Source: Desulfobulbaceae bacterium (GTDB taxonomy: Bacteria; Desulfobacterota; Desulfobulbia; Desulfobulbales; Desulfobulbaceae). From it: a stretch of DNA of 64,000 nucleotides. Under the pieces are notes generated by a model. That model did no database searches. It saw nothing but the letters and a program-made list of their open reading frames with translations, and had not been told where the DNA came from. Positions 18,085 through 27,047 of the stretch are shown piece after piece. The position numbers were made by a program, and so were the translations under genes. The DNA is taken from contig DNUE01000033.1 of NCBI GenBank assembly GCA_003508005.1, positions 38,733-102,732 on the forward strand, written 5' to 3'. Position 1 is the stretch's first letter, and the number at the start of each line of letters is the position of its first letter.

Positions 18085-18411
18085 ATGAGGATAACCATTG
18101 ATCGCAATGTCGTGGAATTCTCCCCGGAAACACCTGGGGAGACCGCGGAGCTCGAAGTGCTGTGGCGGGTGGTGGTGGACTGCGTCAAGGATTCCAGGCG
18201 GCTGACCCCCATCGGCGAGTACATCCCAATGAAGGCCAATACCGCCCGCTTCGTCATCGAAGGGGTTCCCGGCGGCGTCACCGACGCCAGCTACCAGGCA
18301 GCAGTCACGGCCTGCACCGTCTACTGCCAGATCTGCAACAAGTACGCAAACCTCAAGGAGGGAGATTCCATCCCCAACTGCTGCGGCCGCCCCATGGAAA
18401 ACCTGGAGTGA
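18085..18411 (+). CDS. Hypothetical protein with C-terminal desulforedoxin-like metal site
   Basis: A 108-residue protein starting 14 bp after fprA. Residues 1-75 show no family I recognise. The C-terminus has YCQICNKYANLKEG and NCCGRPME, resembling the Cys4 rubredoxin-like iron site of desulforedoxin (CxxC then CC). A small redox partner for the flavodiiron protein is inferred from position and motif. Its last 89 bases are repeated exactly at 18681-18769. Confidence 0.7.
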   Translation: MRITIDRNVVEFSPETPGETAELEVLWRVVVDCVKDSRRLTPIGEYIPMKANTARFVIEGVPGGVTDASYQAAVTACTVYCQICNKYANLKEGDSIPNCCGRPMENLE

Positions 18412-18412
18412 T
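18323..18412 (+). repeat. 90-bp direct repeat, copy 1
   Basis: These 90 bases, the 3' end of the preceding gene plus one base, are identical to 18681-18770. Copy 1 is inside the intact gene. Confidence 0.95.
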
Positions 18413-18680
18413 CTGCCAGTTCGTTTTCCCATTGGCACCTGCTGAGCACCGGAGAAGCTGCTGAAAAGGATTTTGCATGTCTGAGCGAAGCGAGTTTGCA
18501 AAATCCCGGCAGCTTCGAGGAGCGCAAGGCAGTCCGCAGGACCAGCAGTGTTATTCCACACGGCGGGTGGCACGGGGGCCCTTTCTTTTGGTTCGTTTTC
18601 TTTGGGCAAGCAAAGAAAAGGAAGGAGAGTGGAAGGATGATTGTTGGGTTACGGCCTGACGGCCTAACCCAACCTACAAA
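18413..18680. mobile_element. Palindrome-rich interspersed repeat element
   Basis: This 268-bp insert holds three palindromes: GATTTTGCA/TGCAAAATC (18469-18505), TTTTCTTTG/CAAAGAAAA (18596-18619) and GTTGGGTTA/TAACCCAAC (18643-18673). Segments such as CTTTCTTTTGGTTCG and GTTGGGTTACGG resemble interspersed repeats I remember as common in proteobacterial genomes. No transposase is encoded. It is non-coding and flanked by the 90-bp direct repeat. Confidence 0.6.
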
Positions 18681-18770
18681 ACTGCCAGATCTGCAACAAG
18701 TACGCAAACCTCAAGGAGGGAGATTCCATCCCCAACTGCTGCGGCCGCCCCATGGAAAACCTGGAGTGAT
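18681..18770 (+). repeat. 90-bp direct repeat, copy 2
   Basis: Exact second copy of 18323-18412. It carries the coding end of the desulforedoxin-like gene without its start, so it is a non-functional fragment. Confidence 0.95.
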
Positions 18771-18840
18771 AATTCTTTCGCGAAGAGGCCGAAAAATGGG
18801 AAAGGGGCTCCTCAGCCCCACCGAGATCAATAGAACACAA

Positions 18841-18869
18841 AAAAAGGCCGGATCACCCGGCCTTTTTTT
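18841..18869 (-). terminator. Terminator overlapping the end of cmk
   Basis: AAAAAGGCCGG (18841-18851) and CCGGCCTTTTT (18857-18867) form an 11-bp stem with a 5-nt loop that contains part of the cmk stop codon. U-tracts lie on both sides, so it can act on both strands. Confidence 0.85.
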
Positions 18870-19548
18870 GCTGGTGCAGAACAACATCGAGCACCCTCTC
18901 CACTACCTCCTCCACGGTCATGCCCGTGGAGTCGATGCACACGGCATCCGGCGCGGCCTTGAGCGGAGCAATGGTCCGCTCGCTGTCGTCCCGGTCCCGC
19001 TGGACGATCTGGGCGAGGATCTTCCCCTCGTCAATCTCCCCGCCCCTCTCCCGCAGTTGCCTGACCCTTCTCCTGGCCCGTTCTTCGGGGGTCGCATCCA
19101 GGTAAATCTTCCACACGGCCCCGGGAAAGACCACGGTGCCGGTGTCCCGCCCCTCGGCCACGATCCTGCCCCTGGACCCAATGTCCTGCTGCATCCTGGT
19201 CAACGTTGCCCGCACCGGGCGCAGGGCCGAGACAGCCGAGGCCAGCATGCTGATTTCCGGGGTGCGGATCTGCTCGCTCACCTCCACGCCGTCCAGCACC
19301 ACCCTCGCCTCCTCCCCCTCGGAACGGGCCGGCAGCAACTGGATATTCAGCGGGGGCAGGATGGCTGCCACCGCGGCTTCATCGGTTGCCTCAATGCCCG
19401 CCATCCTGCACTTGAGCGCCACGGCCCGGTACATGGCCCCGGTGTCCAGGTAAGTGTAGCCGAGCCTGGCGGCCACCCGCCGGCTGATGGTGGATTTGCC
19501 GACGCCGGAGGGCCCGTCGATGGCTACCACCTGCAAGGGCTCAGACAT
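18853..19548 (-). CDS. cmk: Cytidylate kinase
   Basis: The enzyme phosphorylates CMP and dCMP. It has 231 residues from ATG 19548, where MSEPLQVVAIDGPSGVGKST gives the P-loop. YLDTGAMYRAVAL and the RDTGTVVFP and RDRDDSER motifs are typical. This start overlaps the hisC stop by 8 bp, which supports it over the longer frame. It is last in gatC-gatA-hisC-cmk. Confidence 0.95.
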   Translation of the reverse strand: MSEPLQVVAIDGPSGVGKSTISRRVAARLGYTYLDTGAMYRAVALKCRMAGIEATDEAAVAAILPPLNIQLLPARSEGEEARVVLDGVEVSEQIRTPEISMLASAVSALRPVRATLTRMQQDIGSRGRIVAEGRDTGTVVFPGAVWKIYLDATPEERARRRVRQLRERGGEIDEGKILAQIVQRDRDDSERTIAPLKAAPDAVCIDSTGMTVEEVVERVLDVVLHQQKKAG

Positions 19549-20653
19549 AGTTAAGTTCCCGCAGACACCTGTCCAGGGACAGAACAAAGCGCTGGTTCTC
19601 CGCCGAGATGCCCACCGTGATCCGGATGAAATCAGGATAACCGTAGGGCTTCATCGAGCGGACGATAACTCCCTGGTGGAGCAAGGCCTCGTACAGACGG
19701 GTGGCATCGCCCCGAACATCGATGAGAAAAAAATTGGTATGGGAGGGATAGGCCCGGCAGCCGAGCTTCTCCACCTCGGCGCTCAGCCACTCCCTGCCCC
19801 TGGTCGTTTCCCTGATGGTCATCTCATAGTGGCTGCGGTCACCAAGGGCGGCCGTCGCGCCGATCTGGCCGAGGAGATTGATATTGAACGGCTGGCGCAC
19901 CCGGTGCATCAGGCTGGTTATCTCCGGGTGCATCAGGCCAAAGCCGACCCGCAGTCCAGCCAGGCCGAAGGCCTTGGAAAAGGTTCGCAGGGCAACCACC
20001 GGCGCCAGAGCTTCCGGCTTCCGAATACAGGAAAGGACGTCGATGCGCAGCTCTGGGTCCACAAAATCAACATACGCCTCATCCAGCACGACCACCACCT
20101 CTTCCGGCACCCGTTCCAAAAACTGGGCAAACTCTTCCCGGGAAATCAGGGTGCCGCAGGGGTTGTTGGGATTGTCCATGAAAATGAGCCTGGTCCGCCC
20201 CGTAATCGCCGCCAGGATCGCCGCCAGGTCATGGCGCATATCGCGGAGCGGGATGACGGCATTGACCCCTCCCCTGACCTGGACGAATTTCTGGTACATG
20301 AGAAAGGAAGGATGGCTGGTGATAACCTCGTCTCCGGGCTGGACAAAAACCTTGACCAGAAACTCGATGACTTCGTTGGAGCCGTTGCCGAGGATGATCT
20401 CCGCAGGGGTCGCGCCGATCCACCGGGCCAGTGCCTCGGTCAGGTAATAGCTGGAGCCGTCGGGATAGCGATGCAGCGAGGGCAGGGCCTTGCCGATAGC
20501 CTCCACAGCCCTGGGCGAAGGACCCCACGGGTTTTCGTTGGACGCCAGCTTGATGGAGCCGGTGATGCCGTACTCCCGTTCCAGTTCCTCCAGCGGCTTG
20601 CCCGGCGGATAGGGGATGATGCTGCTGATGTTTGATGCCGGTCGCAGTTTCAT
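19541..20653 (-). CDS. hisC: Histidinol-phosphate aminotransferase
   Basis: A PLP enzyme of histidine biosynthesis with 370 residues. ATG 20653 begins MKLRPASNISSIIPYPPGKP, the typical HisC start, 2 bp after gatA. LASNENPWGPSP, DEAYVDF and the lysine motif TFSKAFGLAGLRVGF are intact. Other his genes are not in the window. Confidence 0.95.
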   Translation of the reverse strand: MKLRPASNISSIIPYPPGKPLEELEREYGITGSIKLASNENPWGPSPRAVEAIGKALPSLHRYPDGSSYYLTEALARWIGATPAEIILGNGSNEVIEFLVKVFVQPGDEVITSHPSFLMYQKFVQVRGGVNAVIPLRDMRHDLAAILAAITGRTRLIFMDNPNNPCGTLISREEFAQFLERVPEEVVVVLDEAYVDFVDPELRIDVLSCIRKPEALAPVVALRTFSKAFGLAGLRVGFGLMHPEITSLMHRVRQPFNINLLGQIGATAALGDRSHYEMTIRETTRGREWLSAEVEKLGCRAYPSHTNFFLIDVRGDATRLYEALLHQGVIVRSMKPYGYPDFIRITVGISAENQRFVLSLDRCLRELNYV

Positions 20654-20655
20654 GG

Positions 20656-22116
20656 TCAGCTCAGCTCCGGCCGCCGGCCCCTGATCCCGGCCCGCTGTTC
20701 CAGGTTCCACGCAGCCCGCAGCAGGATTTCCTCGTTGAAATGGGCTGCCTGCAGCTGCAGCCCGATGGGCAGACCCTCCCTGCTGAACCCGGCCGGTACC
20801 GACATGCCCGGAATCCCGGCCAGGTTGGCGGAGATGGTCAGGATGTCCGACAGATACAGGGCCAGCGGGTCATCGCCCTTGTCGCCGATGGGCCAGGCAG
20901 GCGTGGGGGTCACCGGGGAGGCGATCAGGTCGCAGGAGGCAAAGGCCCTGTCGAAATCCTCACGGATCAGGGTGCGCACCTGGGAGGCCTTTTTATAGTA
21001 GGCGTCATAGTAGCCGGCGGACAGGGCATAGGTGCCGATCAGGATTCGTTTCTTTACCTCGCCGCCGAAGCCCGCCGACCTGCTGCGCCGGTACATGTCC
21101 AGGAGCGAGGATGCCTGCATGTCCCGGTAGCCGTAGCGGACCCCGTCGTAGCGAGCCAGGTTCGAGCTGGCCTCGGCCGGGGCGATGAGGTAGTAGACTG
21201 CCACGCAGTACTCGGTATGGGGAAGCGAGACCTCGATGATCTCGGCGCCTCCATCCGCCAGCATTCTAAGGGCGCCCCGGACCACCCGCTCCACCTCAGG
21301 GTCGAGTCCCGCGCCGAAGTATTCCGCCGGCACCCCGACCCTGAGCCCCTTGAGCCCGTTCAGGAGGGCCGCGGTGAAATCAGGGACCGGGTTGGGGCTG
21401 GAGGTCGCGTCCCGGCGATCGTGGCCGCTGATCACGTTCATCAGCAGGGCGCAGTCCCGCACGTCCTTGGTCATTGGGCCGACCTGGTCCAGCGACGAGG
21501 CAAAGGCGACCAGCCCGTAGCGGGAAACACGCCCGTAGGTTGGTTTCATACCCACAATACCGCAGAGGGAGGCTGGCTGGCGGATAGAGCCGCCGGTATC
21601 CGACCCCAAACTGGCCAGACATTCATCCGCCGCCACGCAGGCGGCTGAGCCGCCGCTGGAGCCGCCGGCCACATACCCGAGCCGCCAGGGATTGTGCGGG
21701 GTGCCGAAGGCGCAATTCTCGCTGGTGGAACCCATGGCGAATTCATCCATGGCCAGCTTGCCGAGCAGAACCGCTCCTTCATCCTGCAATTTTTCGATGA
21801 CCGTGGCGTCATAGGGAGGCAGGAAATGTTCCAGGATCCGGGAGCCGCAGGTGGTGGGCATCGTGCTGGTGCACAATACATCCTTGATGGCAAGCGGCAG
21901 GCCGCAGAGGGCACCTGCCCTTCCCTGCTGGCGGGCCTTGTCGGCCCGGGCGGCCTGGGCAAGAGCATCCTCACCGCGCAAGGTGATAAAGGAGTTGACC
22001 CGTTCTTCCACGGCATCGATTCTTGCCAGAACTGATTTGGTCAGCTGGACAGAGGTACATTCCCCCCGGTCGAGCATGGCCTTCGCCTCACTCAGGGTCA
22101 GGGTAAAAAGGTCCAT
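20656..22116 (-). CDS. gatA: Asp-tRNA(Asn)/Glu-tRNA(Gln) amidotransferase subunit A
   Basis: The amidase subunit of GatCAB, which supplies ammonia to convert misacylated tRNAs. It has 486 residues. The Ser-cisSer-Lys triad is visible: AIKDVL near the start, GGSSGGSAA, and SLGSDTGGSIRQPA with the nucleophile. It lies 8 bp after gatC. gatB is not in the window. Confidence 0.96.
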   Translation of the reverse strand: MDLFTLTLSEAKAMLDRGECTSVQLTKSVLARIDAVEERVNSFITLRGEDALAQAARADKARQQGRAGALCGLPLAIKDVLCTSTMPTTCGSRILEHFLPPYDATVIEKLQDEGAVLLGKLAMDEFAMGSTSENCAFGTPHNPWRLGYVAGGSSGGSAACVAADECLASLGSDTGGSIRQPASLCGIVGMKPTYGRVSRYGLVAFASSLDQVGPMTKDVRDCALLMNVISGHDRRDATSSPNPVPDFTAALLNGLKGLRVGVPAEYFGAGLDPEVERVVRGALRMLADGGAEIIEVSLPHTEYCVAVYYLIAPAEASSNLARYDGVRYGYRDMQASSLLDMYRRSRSAGFGGEVKKRILIGTYALSAGYYDAYYKKASQVRTLIREDFDRAFASCDLIASPVTPTPAWPIGDKGDDPLALYLSDILTISANLAGIPGMSVPAGFSREGLPIGLQLQAAHFNEEILLRAAWNLEQRAGIRGRRPELS

Positions 22117-22124
22117 ATGCGTTC

Positions 22125-22412
22125 TCAGGTAAGAATTCTGGGAACCACGAAGAATTCGCCGTTGTGCTGCGGGGCGCCTGCTAAGGCGCTTTCTCTGAGA
22201 AGAGAGGGGGTGACCACATCCTCCCGGAAACCATTGCTCGCGACCCCGGTGCAGGTGGTCACAGCCACCCCCGTAGTATCAACTTCGTCCAGCTTGGCCA
22301 CGTAACTGAGCAGGGTATCGAGCTGGCCGGTGATCCGCTCCATTTCGTCCGGCCCCAACTCCAGCCTGGCAAGCCGTGCCACGTGTTCCACTTCTTCTCT
22401 GGTGATCTTCAT
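22125..22412 (-). CDS. gatC: Asp-tRNA(Asn)/Glu-tRNA(Gln) amidotransferase subunit C
   Basis: A 95-residue stabilising subunit of GatCAB. ATG 22412 gives MKITREEVEHVARLARLEL, the signature GatC start. The frame extends upstream but that part is implausible. It is first in the operon with gatA, hisC and cmk. Confidence 0.94.
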   Translation of the reverse strand: MKITREEVEHVARLARLELGPDEMERITGQLDTLLSYVAKLDEVDTTGVAVTTCTGVASNGFREDVVTPSLLRESALAGAPQHNGEFFVVPRILT

Positions 22413-22664
22413 GGGGTAAACAAGGTTAAAGTGAAAGGGACAAATCCCGCTTACTTTGACATCTGAAGCCCTGTCTGTCAACAGGGGATGAAGGGGGAGA
22501 GCTGATCGCCAATACGATAATCGCGGCTCGCGCCGAATTGTCAGCCGGCCCTGGCCATAAGGATTAGTGAACAATACCGGAGGCCTTGCAGCGCTACAGA
22601 AAATTTTGCGCCTGCAGAGCGAAAAGGTGGCGAATATGAACGATACAGTGAAGTGCGGAGATGC

Positions 22665-23720
22665 TTAATGAACCGCCGCGGTTTTGTTGGCGAAGACGAT
22701 GCCGATAAAGGCTTCGGCCAGTTCAGGGTCAAACTGGGTTCCTGAGCAGCGGCGCAGCTCGGACACCGCATCCATGGTGGTAAGATTGCGCCGGTAGTTG
22801 CGACGGGAGGTCATGGCGTCATAGCTGTCAGCGATGGTAATGATCCGGGTCAGGGTGTCCAGGTCGTCGCCGCCTATGCCATCGGGATAGCCGTGGCCAT
22901 CCAGCCGCTCATGATGATGGAGGATAATGGAGCGCTCCCGTTCGGTGAATTTCAGAGGCTGGATGATATTGGCCCCCACCTCGGGGTGTTTCTTGATCAG
23001 GGCCCACTCTTCCGCGGTCAGTTTCCCGGGTTTCTGGATGCAGGAGAGATCAATGACCAGCTTGCCGATATCGTGAAAATGGGAAGCCCTCTCCAGAACC
23101 TTCATGTCTTCGCGGGAAAGAATGATCTCCTGGCCCAGCAGCTGGGAGTACTGGGTTACCCGGCGAGTGTGCCCCGCCGTGTACATGTCCTTTTCTTCCA
23201 TCGCTGTCTGCAGAGAGGACATCACCTGCACCGTCGCCTCCTCCAGTTGCAGACTGTAGCGCTGCAGGAGCACATTTTTTTCCGCGAGCTCCCTGGTTTT
23301 TTCGCGAACCTCGTGCTCCAGGTTCTGACGATGATTTTTTTCATTCAGGATATAGCCCCGCTTTTCAACGGCCCGCTTGACCTTGACGTGAAAAAGCTCG
23401 ATATCCTCAATGGGTTTGGTCAAAAAATCATAGGCACCCAGATTGATCGCCTTGATGGCGTAATCCATGGAACCGGCACCGGTGAGAAAAAGAACCGGCA
23501 CATCGCAGTGTTGCCGGTTCAATCCCTCGATGGTCTGAAAACCATCCATATCCGGCATATTGATGTCCAGGATAATGACGTCAAAGTCATCGCTGATCGT
23601 CTCCAGCACCGCCTTGCCGCTGGCGACGGCGACCACGTCGTAGTCAAACATGGTCAGAATTTTTTCAACCGCGTTGCGTACCAGGTCATCGTCATCCGCG
23701 ATCAGTATTTTTGCGCCCAT
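22665..23720 (-). CDS. HD-GYP response regulator (cyclic-di-GMP phosphodiesterase)
   Basis: A 351-residue two-domain protein. The N-terminal receiver (about 1-120) has ADDDD, VIILDINMPDMDG with the phospho-Asp, and the KPIED lysine. A coiled-coil linker (about 125-170) leads to an HD-GYP domain with HTRRV, HDIGKL and HHERLDGHGYPDG. HD-GYP domains hydrolyse c-di-GMP, so a phosphorylation-controlled effect on motility or adhesion is inferred. No cognate kinase is adjacent. Confidence 0.93.
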   Translation of the reverse strand: MGAKILIADDDDLVRNAVEKILTMFDYDVVAVASGKAVLETISDDFDVIILDINMPDMDGFQTIEGLNRQHCDVPVLFLTGAGSMDYAIKAINLGAYDFLTKPIEDIELFHVKVKRAVEKRGYILNEKNHRQNLEHEVREKTRELAEKNVLLQRYSLQLEEATVQVMSSLQTAMEEKDMYTAGHTRRVTQYSQLLGQEIILSREDMKVLERASHFHDIGKLVIDLSCIQKPGKLTAEEWALIKKHPEVGANIIQPLKFTERERSIILHHHERLDGHGYPDGIGGDDLDTLTRIITIADSYDAMTSRRNYRRNLTTMDAVSELRRCSGTQFDPELAEAFIGIVFANKTAAVH

Positions 23721-23800
23721 TCCCTAGCCAGATGCACGTGGGGGAGTTATAAATAACTGTTTATTTTTATGAATTAATTCGCAAATACAACTATTGCAGT

Positions 23801-24859
23801 TTACATTTTCCAGTAGCTTTTTGCAAGGGAGATGGCCTGTTTCAGATACAAAGGCTGGTCGCCCTTCTCTGATCCGCCCCTGCCCTTCTCCGCGAAATCC
23901 GGGAAATCGATTCCCACCTTCTTGCCGCTGAGCGCGGTGAGGACGGCCAGGGAACCATCGCGCAAGCCGTTCAGATTATAGCCTCCTTCCAGGGTGATCA
24001 ACAGCCGGCCCTGACACGCCTCGGCGGCCAGCCGCTGCACGATGCGGGTCATACCGGCAAAACCTGCGGGGGTGACCCGCATCGTGCCCAGCGGATCCCC
24101 ACCGTAAATATCAAAGCCGCAGGAGACCAGAATAAAATCAGGCCGGTACTGCCTGGCCACCGGTACCAGCAAGTCATTGAAAATTCTAAAGAAATCCTGG
24201 TCCCCCTGTCCACCCGGCATTGGGACGTTGAGGGTAAAGCCCTCCCCTTCCCCCTTCCCTGTTTCAAGAAGGGTCCCGGTCCCAGGATAAAGAGGATACT
24301 GGTGGGTGGAGAAGTACAAAACCTTCTTGCTTTCGTAGAAGCTTTTCTGCGTCCCGTTGCCGTGGTGCAGGTCCCAATCGAGGATCAGGATCCGCTCCAT
24401 GCCCATACAGGACAAGGCCCATGCAGCGGCAATGGCCACGTTGTTGAAGATACAGAAGCCCATGGCGCGATTTTTCTCAGCATGATGGCCCGGTGGCCGG
24501 ACCAGGCAGAATGCGTTATCCACCTCGCCATTGACAATGCGCTGCATGCCGTCAATAAGGGAACCCGCCGCCAAACAGGCAGCTTCATACGTTCGGGCTG
24601 AGGTACGGGTATCTGAATCGAGGAAATCTTGCCTCTTCCCTGCTGTTTCCGCGACCTTTCTGATCAGGGATGGAGAATGAACAAGGCCGATGATTTCGGC
24701 TGATGCGGGAGAAAAGTGAGGATAGACCAGGTTCGATGCAGGGCCCCGGCGATCCAGTTCATCGTAAATAACCTGCAGGCGATCCGGGGATTCTACGTGG
24801 TCAAAACCCGGCTGGTGCTCCAGGAAAAGATCATCACGGTATACGGCTGTCTTGCGCAT
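23801..24859 (-). CDS. Histone-deacetylase-family (AcuC-like) deacetylase
   Basis: A 352-residue zinc-dependent deacetylase of the arginase/HDAC fold. Start 24859 is preferred because GGGAG lies 8 nt upstream and MRKTAVYRDD follows. Conserved motifs are PPGHHAE, GFCIFNNVA, LDWDLHHGNGTQ and GFDIYGGDPLG, with the His pair and Asp/His zinc ligands in place. Bacterial members deacetylate polyamines or acetyl-CoA synthetase; the substrate here is unknown. Its first 26 bp overlap the upstream fthC gene. Confidence 0.9.
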   Translation of the reverse strand: MRKTAVYRDDLFLEHQPGFDHVESPDRLQVIYDELDRRGPASNLVYPHFSPASAEIIGLVHSPSLIRKVAETAGKRQDFLDSDTRTSARTYEAACLAAGSLIDGMQRIVNGEVDNAFCLVRPPGHHAEKNRAMGFCIFNNVAIAAAWALSCMGMERILILDWDLHHGNGTQKSFYESKKVLYFSTHQYPLYPGTGTLLETGKGEGEGFTLNVPMPGGQGDQDFFRIFNDLLVPVARQYRPDFILVSCGFDIYGGDPLGTMRVTPAGFAGMTRIVQRLAAEACQGRLLITLEGGYNLNGLRDGSLAVLTALSGKKVGIDFPDFAEKGRGGSEKGDQPLYLKQAISLAKSYWKM

Positions 24860-25457
24860 AACGATTTCTCCCGCAAACAAAGACCTCCTTTTCCGTCACA
24901 ACGAAATCCATATACTGATCGTGGGGTTCCATTGGGACCTTCTTGACCAATTGCAGTTCGAAAGACAAGGCAATACGTACTGCCTCCCGGGCCTCCAGGC
25001 CGAGAAAGCGGTCGTAATATCCCCCGCCGTAGCCGAGACGGCCGCCTTCGCGATCAAAAACAGCACCGGGAACGATCACCGCATTGATGTCCCTGGGGGC
25101 AACAACTGCACTGGCGAGCAGGCGGGGCAGGGGTTCCGGTATGCCGCGGAATCCCGGAGCCACCTCCTGGTCGGGATCGCTGATCCGAATTGCCTGCAAC
25201 CGCGACTGCACGGGCACGGTCTGTGGAACGCAGACGGTGCTGCCCAGGGCAAGCAATGCCCTGATCAAGGTGCCTGTCCGCACCTCGCTGCGGAAATGCA
25301 TATAGACAAACACCACCGGGGACATCTTGAGGACAGGAAGGTCAAGGACCCGGGCGGTGACAGCCAGGCTCCGTTCCTCAAGCGAATCAAGCGAAATCCT
25401 GTCACGCACCGCCAGAATCCGCCGCCGCAAGGTTGTTCTGTCTTCACCTTTCATCAT
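24834..25457 (-). CDS. fthC: 5-formyltetrahydrofolate cyclo-ligase
   Basis: Converts 5-formyl-THF to 5,10-methenyl-THF using ATP. It has 207 residues from ATG 25457 (MMKGEDRTTLRRRIL). The family motif GRLGYGGGYYDRFL is present, preceded by VIVPGAVFDREG. It overlaps the HDAC-like gene by 26 bp. Confidence 0.93.
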   Translation of the reverse strand: MMKGEDRTTLRRRILAVRDRISLDSLEERSLAVTARVLDLPVLKMSPVVFVYMHFRSEVRTGTLIRALLALGSTVCVPQTVPVQSRLQAIRISDPDQEVAPGFRGIPEPLPRLLASAVVAPRDINAVIVPGAVFDREGGRLGYGGGYYDRFLGLEAREAVRIALSFELQLVKKVPMEPHDQYMDFVVTEKEVFVCGRNRYAQDSRIP

Positions 25458-25494
25458 TTCATTATACCAAGCCGAAATCCGGGAGAGCAAAAAA

Positions 25495-25525
25495 AAGCGC
25501 GGTGCAGTTAACCTGCACCGCGCTT
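25495..25525 (-). terminator. Terminator of the YeeE transporter gene
   Basis: AAGCGCGGTGCAG (25495-25507) and CTGCACCGCGCTT (25513-25525) form a 13-bp perfect stem with a TTAAC loop. On the minus strand it runs into a U-tract. Confidence 0.9.
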
Positions 25526-25548
25526 GAAAAGATCTTTCGGAGAAGGAC

Positions 25549-26802
25549 TTACATCGGCAGAAGGAGCTTGTTGCTCTCCTCGTTCCAGCTGACAATGACA
25601 TACCAGGCCGCCATGGCAAAGAGGATGATCGCCAGGGTCGGGCCGTAACCCAGGGATTCGGGCATATAGACATATTTGCCCAGCACCCCGTTCTCTTCCC
25701 ACTCCATCGACTTTACCCACAGGCCACTCAGAGAAGCGGAAAGCCCGAAAACAATCATGACCAGCCACAGTTTGAGTTGACCCTCGCCGACCCGCCACAA
25801 CGTCCCTGTACCGCACCCTCCGGCCAGCATCGCGCCCAAGCCGAAAATAAAACCGCCAAACACCCCACCCCAGCCGAAGGTGCCGCGGACGTAGTTCATT
25901 TCATCCAGCACAGGCACTCCTTCCGCCCGTAAAGGAACGCCATACTTGAGCACCGCAGCGCCGATCGCGACGATACTGATCGTCACGGCTACCGCCTTGG
26001 CCATGGTGGCGTTGCCGGTCATGTGCGGTTCACGGAACCCCTGGACCATGCACCAGCGGCCCCGCTGCATGGTATAGCCAAGGACTGCGGCAATCAGCAG
26101 AACACCGGGCAGGGAGTTGATATACTCGTAGGCATCATCCCCGTCATAGTTGGCATACTGGTACGCACCCCAGATCATGACCGCAATGGTCGCAAAGCCG
26201 ACGACAACCTGGACAGGGATGGGAAAATCAATGGTCTTGGCCCCGCCGCTGCCCCAGGTGATGTACTCCATCTCCTTGTACAGGAGCCAGAGTCCGCCCA
26301 GCACGCCGAGGATCAAACCCAGCCACATGGCAAATCCATGGGCGCTCAGGTTGCCCAGGGCGTTGAACATGCCGCCGACATTGCAACCGCCGGCAAAGGT
26401 TGCGCCAATACCCATCAAGATGCCGGCGATCACCCCCTTGACCCACTCGCGGAGAGGGGGGAAACGCAGGGCAAACTGGCCGCCCAGACAGGCCGAGATA
26501 AATGCGCCGCCGATAAAGCCGAGACCGATGACCGAACCCGAATTGTACCAGAAGGACATGGTCAGCCGGCTTTCCCCATCCTCATCGATAAAACCTAGAA
26601 GTTCAAGGGTGTCTGGATCTGAATAGACCCCGATGCCATAGAAAATCCAGTCAGCCCAGTTGCGGACCGCGCCGACCGCACCCCAGGGACGCCACCAGGC
26701 AGCCATCAGGATGGTGAATATCGCCACAATGATTCCGGCTGTCATGGGATTCCATTCTTTTTTGCAGAGATTGTTGTAGAGTTCTTTGATTGATCCACCC
26801 AT
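25549..26802 (-). CDS. YeeE/YedE-family (DUF395) sulfur-compound transporter
   Basis: A 417-residue inner-membrane protein with about ten hydrophobic segments. Start 26802 has GGAGGGGG upstream. Both halves carry the conserved GGCNVGGMF-type and GGCGTGTLW-type motifs with the cysteines that define the thiosulfate/sulfur transport channel in this family. It is divergent from tusA, a common partner of YeeE. Import of thiosulfate or another sulfur species for the TusA/DsrE relay is inferred. Confidence 0.9.
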   Translation of the reverse strand: MGGSIKELYNNLCKKEWNPMTAGIIVAIFTILMAAWWRPWGAVGAVRNWADWIFYGIGVYSDPDTLELLGFIDEDGESRLTMSFWYNSGSVIGLGFIGGAFISACLGGQFALRFPPLREWVKGVIAGILMGIGATFAGGCNVGGMFNALGNLSAHGFAMWLGLILGVLGGLWLLYKEMEYITWGSGGAKTIDFPIPVQVVVGFATIAVMIWGAYQYANYDGDDAYEYINSLPGVLLIAAVLGYTMQRGRWCMVQGFREPHMTGNATMAKAVAVTISIVAIGAAVLKYGVPLRAEGVPVLDEMNYVRGTFGWGGVFGGFIFGLGAMLAGGCGTGTLWRVGEGQLKLWLVMIVFGLSASLSGLWVKSMEWEENGVLGKYVYMPESLGYGPTLAIILFAMAAWYVIVSWNEESNKLLLPM

Positions 26803-26882
26803 ACTGCCCCCTCCTTCCAACTTGAAATTCTTGGTACAGCACTGCCCTCTCCAGTAGGAGAAGGAATTCTTTGTGTGAAAAA

Positions 26883-26911
26883 TTTGTACCTGTGCTCCTT
26901 ATTTTTGTCAA
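26883..26911 (-). promoter_or_regulatory. Promoter of the YeeE gene
   Basis: On the minus strand, TTGACA (26911-26906), a 17-nt spacer, then TACAAA (26888-26883). It lies about 80 bp upstream of the start codon. Confidence 0.65.
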
Positions 26912-27018
26912 GGAAGTTAAATGCCTATATCATCCGTATCGTTATGCCCATAATGTTTTTTTCTATTATTTCAGTTACTTGAATATTCATTCTGCTTGAA
27001 TTGCCATTCATTTTACCC

Positions 27019-27047
27019 TTGACAGGAATAAGCCTAGTCAGTATAAA
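27019..27047 (+). promoter_or_regulatory. Strong sigma-70 promoter of the tusA operon
   Basis: TTGACA (27019-27024), exactly 17 nt, then TATAAA (27042-27047). This is near consensus and predicts constitutive high expression with a leader of about 115 nt before tusA. The 26803-27167 gap is otherwise AT-rich with no gene. Confidence 0.8.

Noticed and set aside
18496..19554. Plus-strand frame from the repeat element through cmk
   Set aside because: It joins non-coding repeat to cmk antisense and has no coherent protein features.
22413..22664. Promoter for the gatC operon
   Set aside because: A TTGACA exists on the minus strand near 22480 but no acceptable -10 lies 16-18 nt from it.
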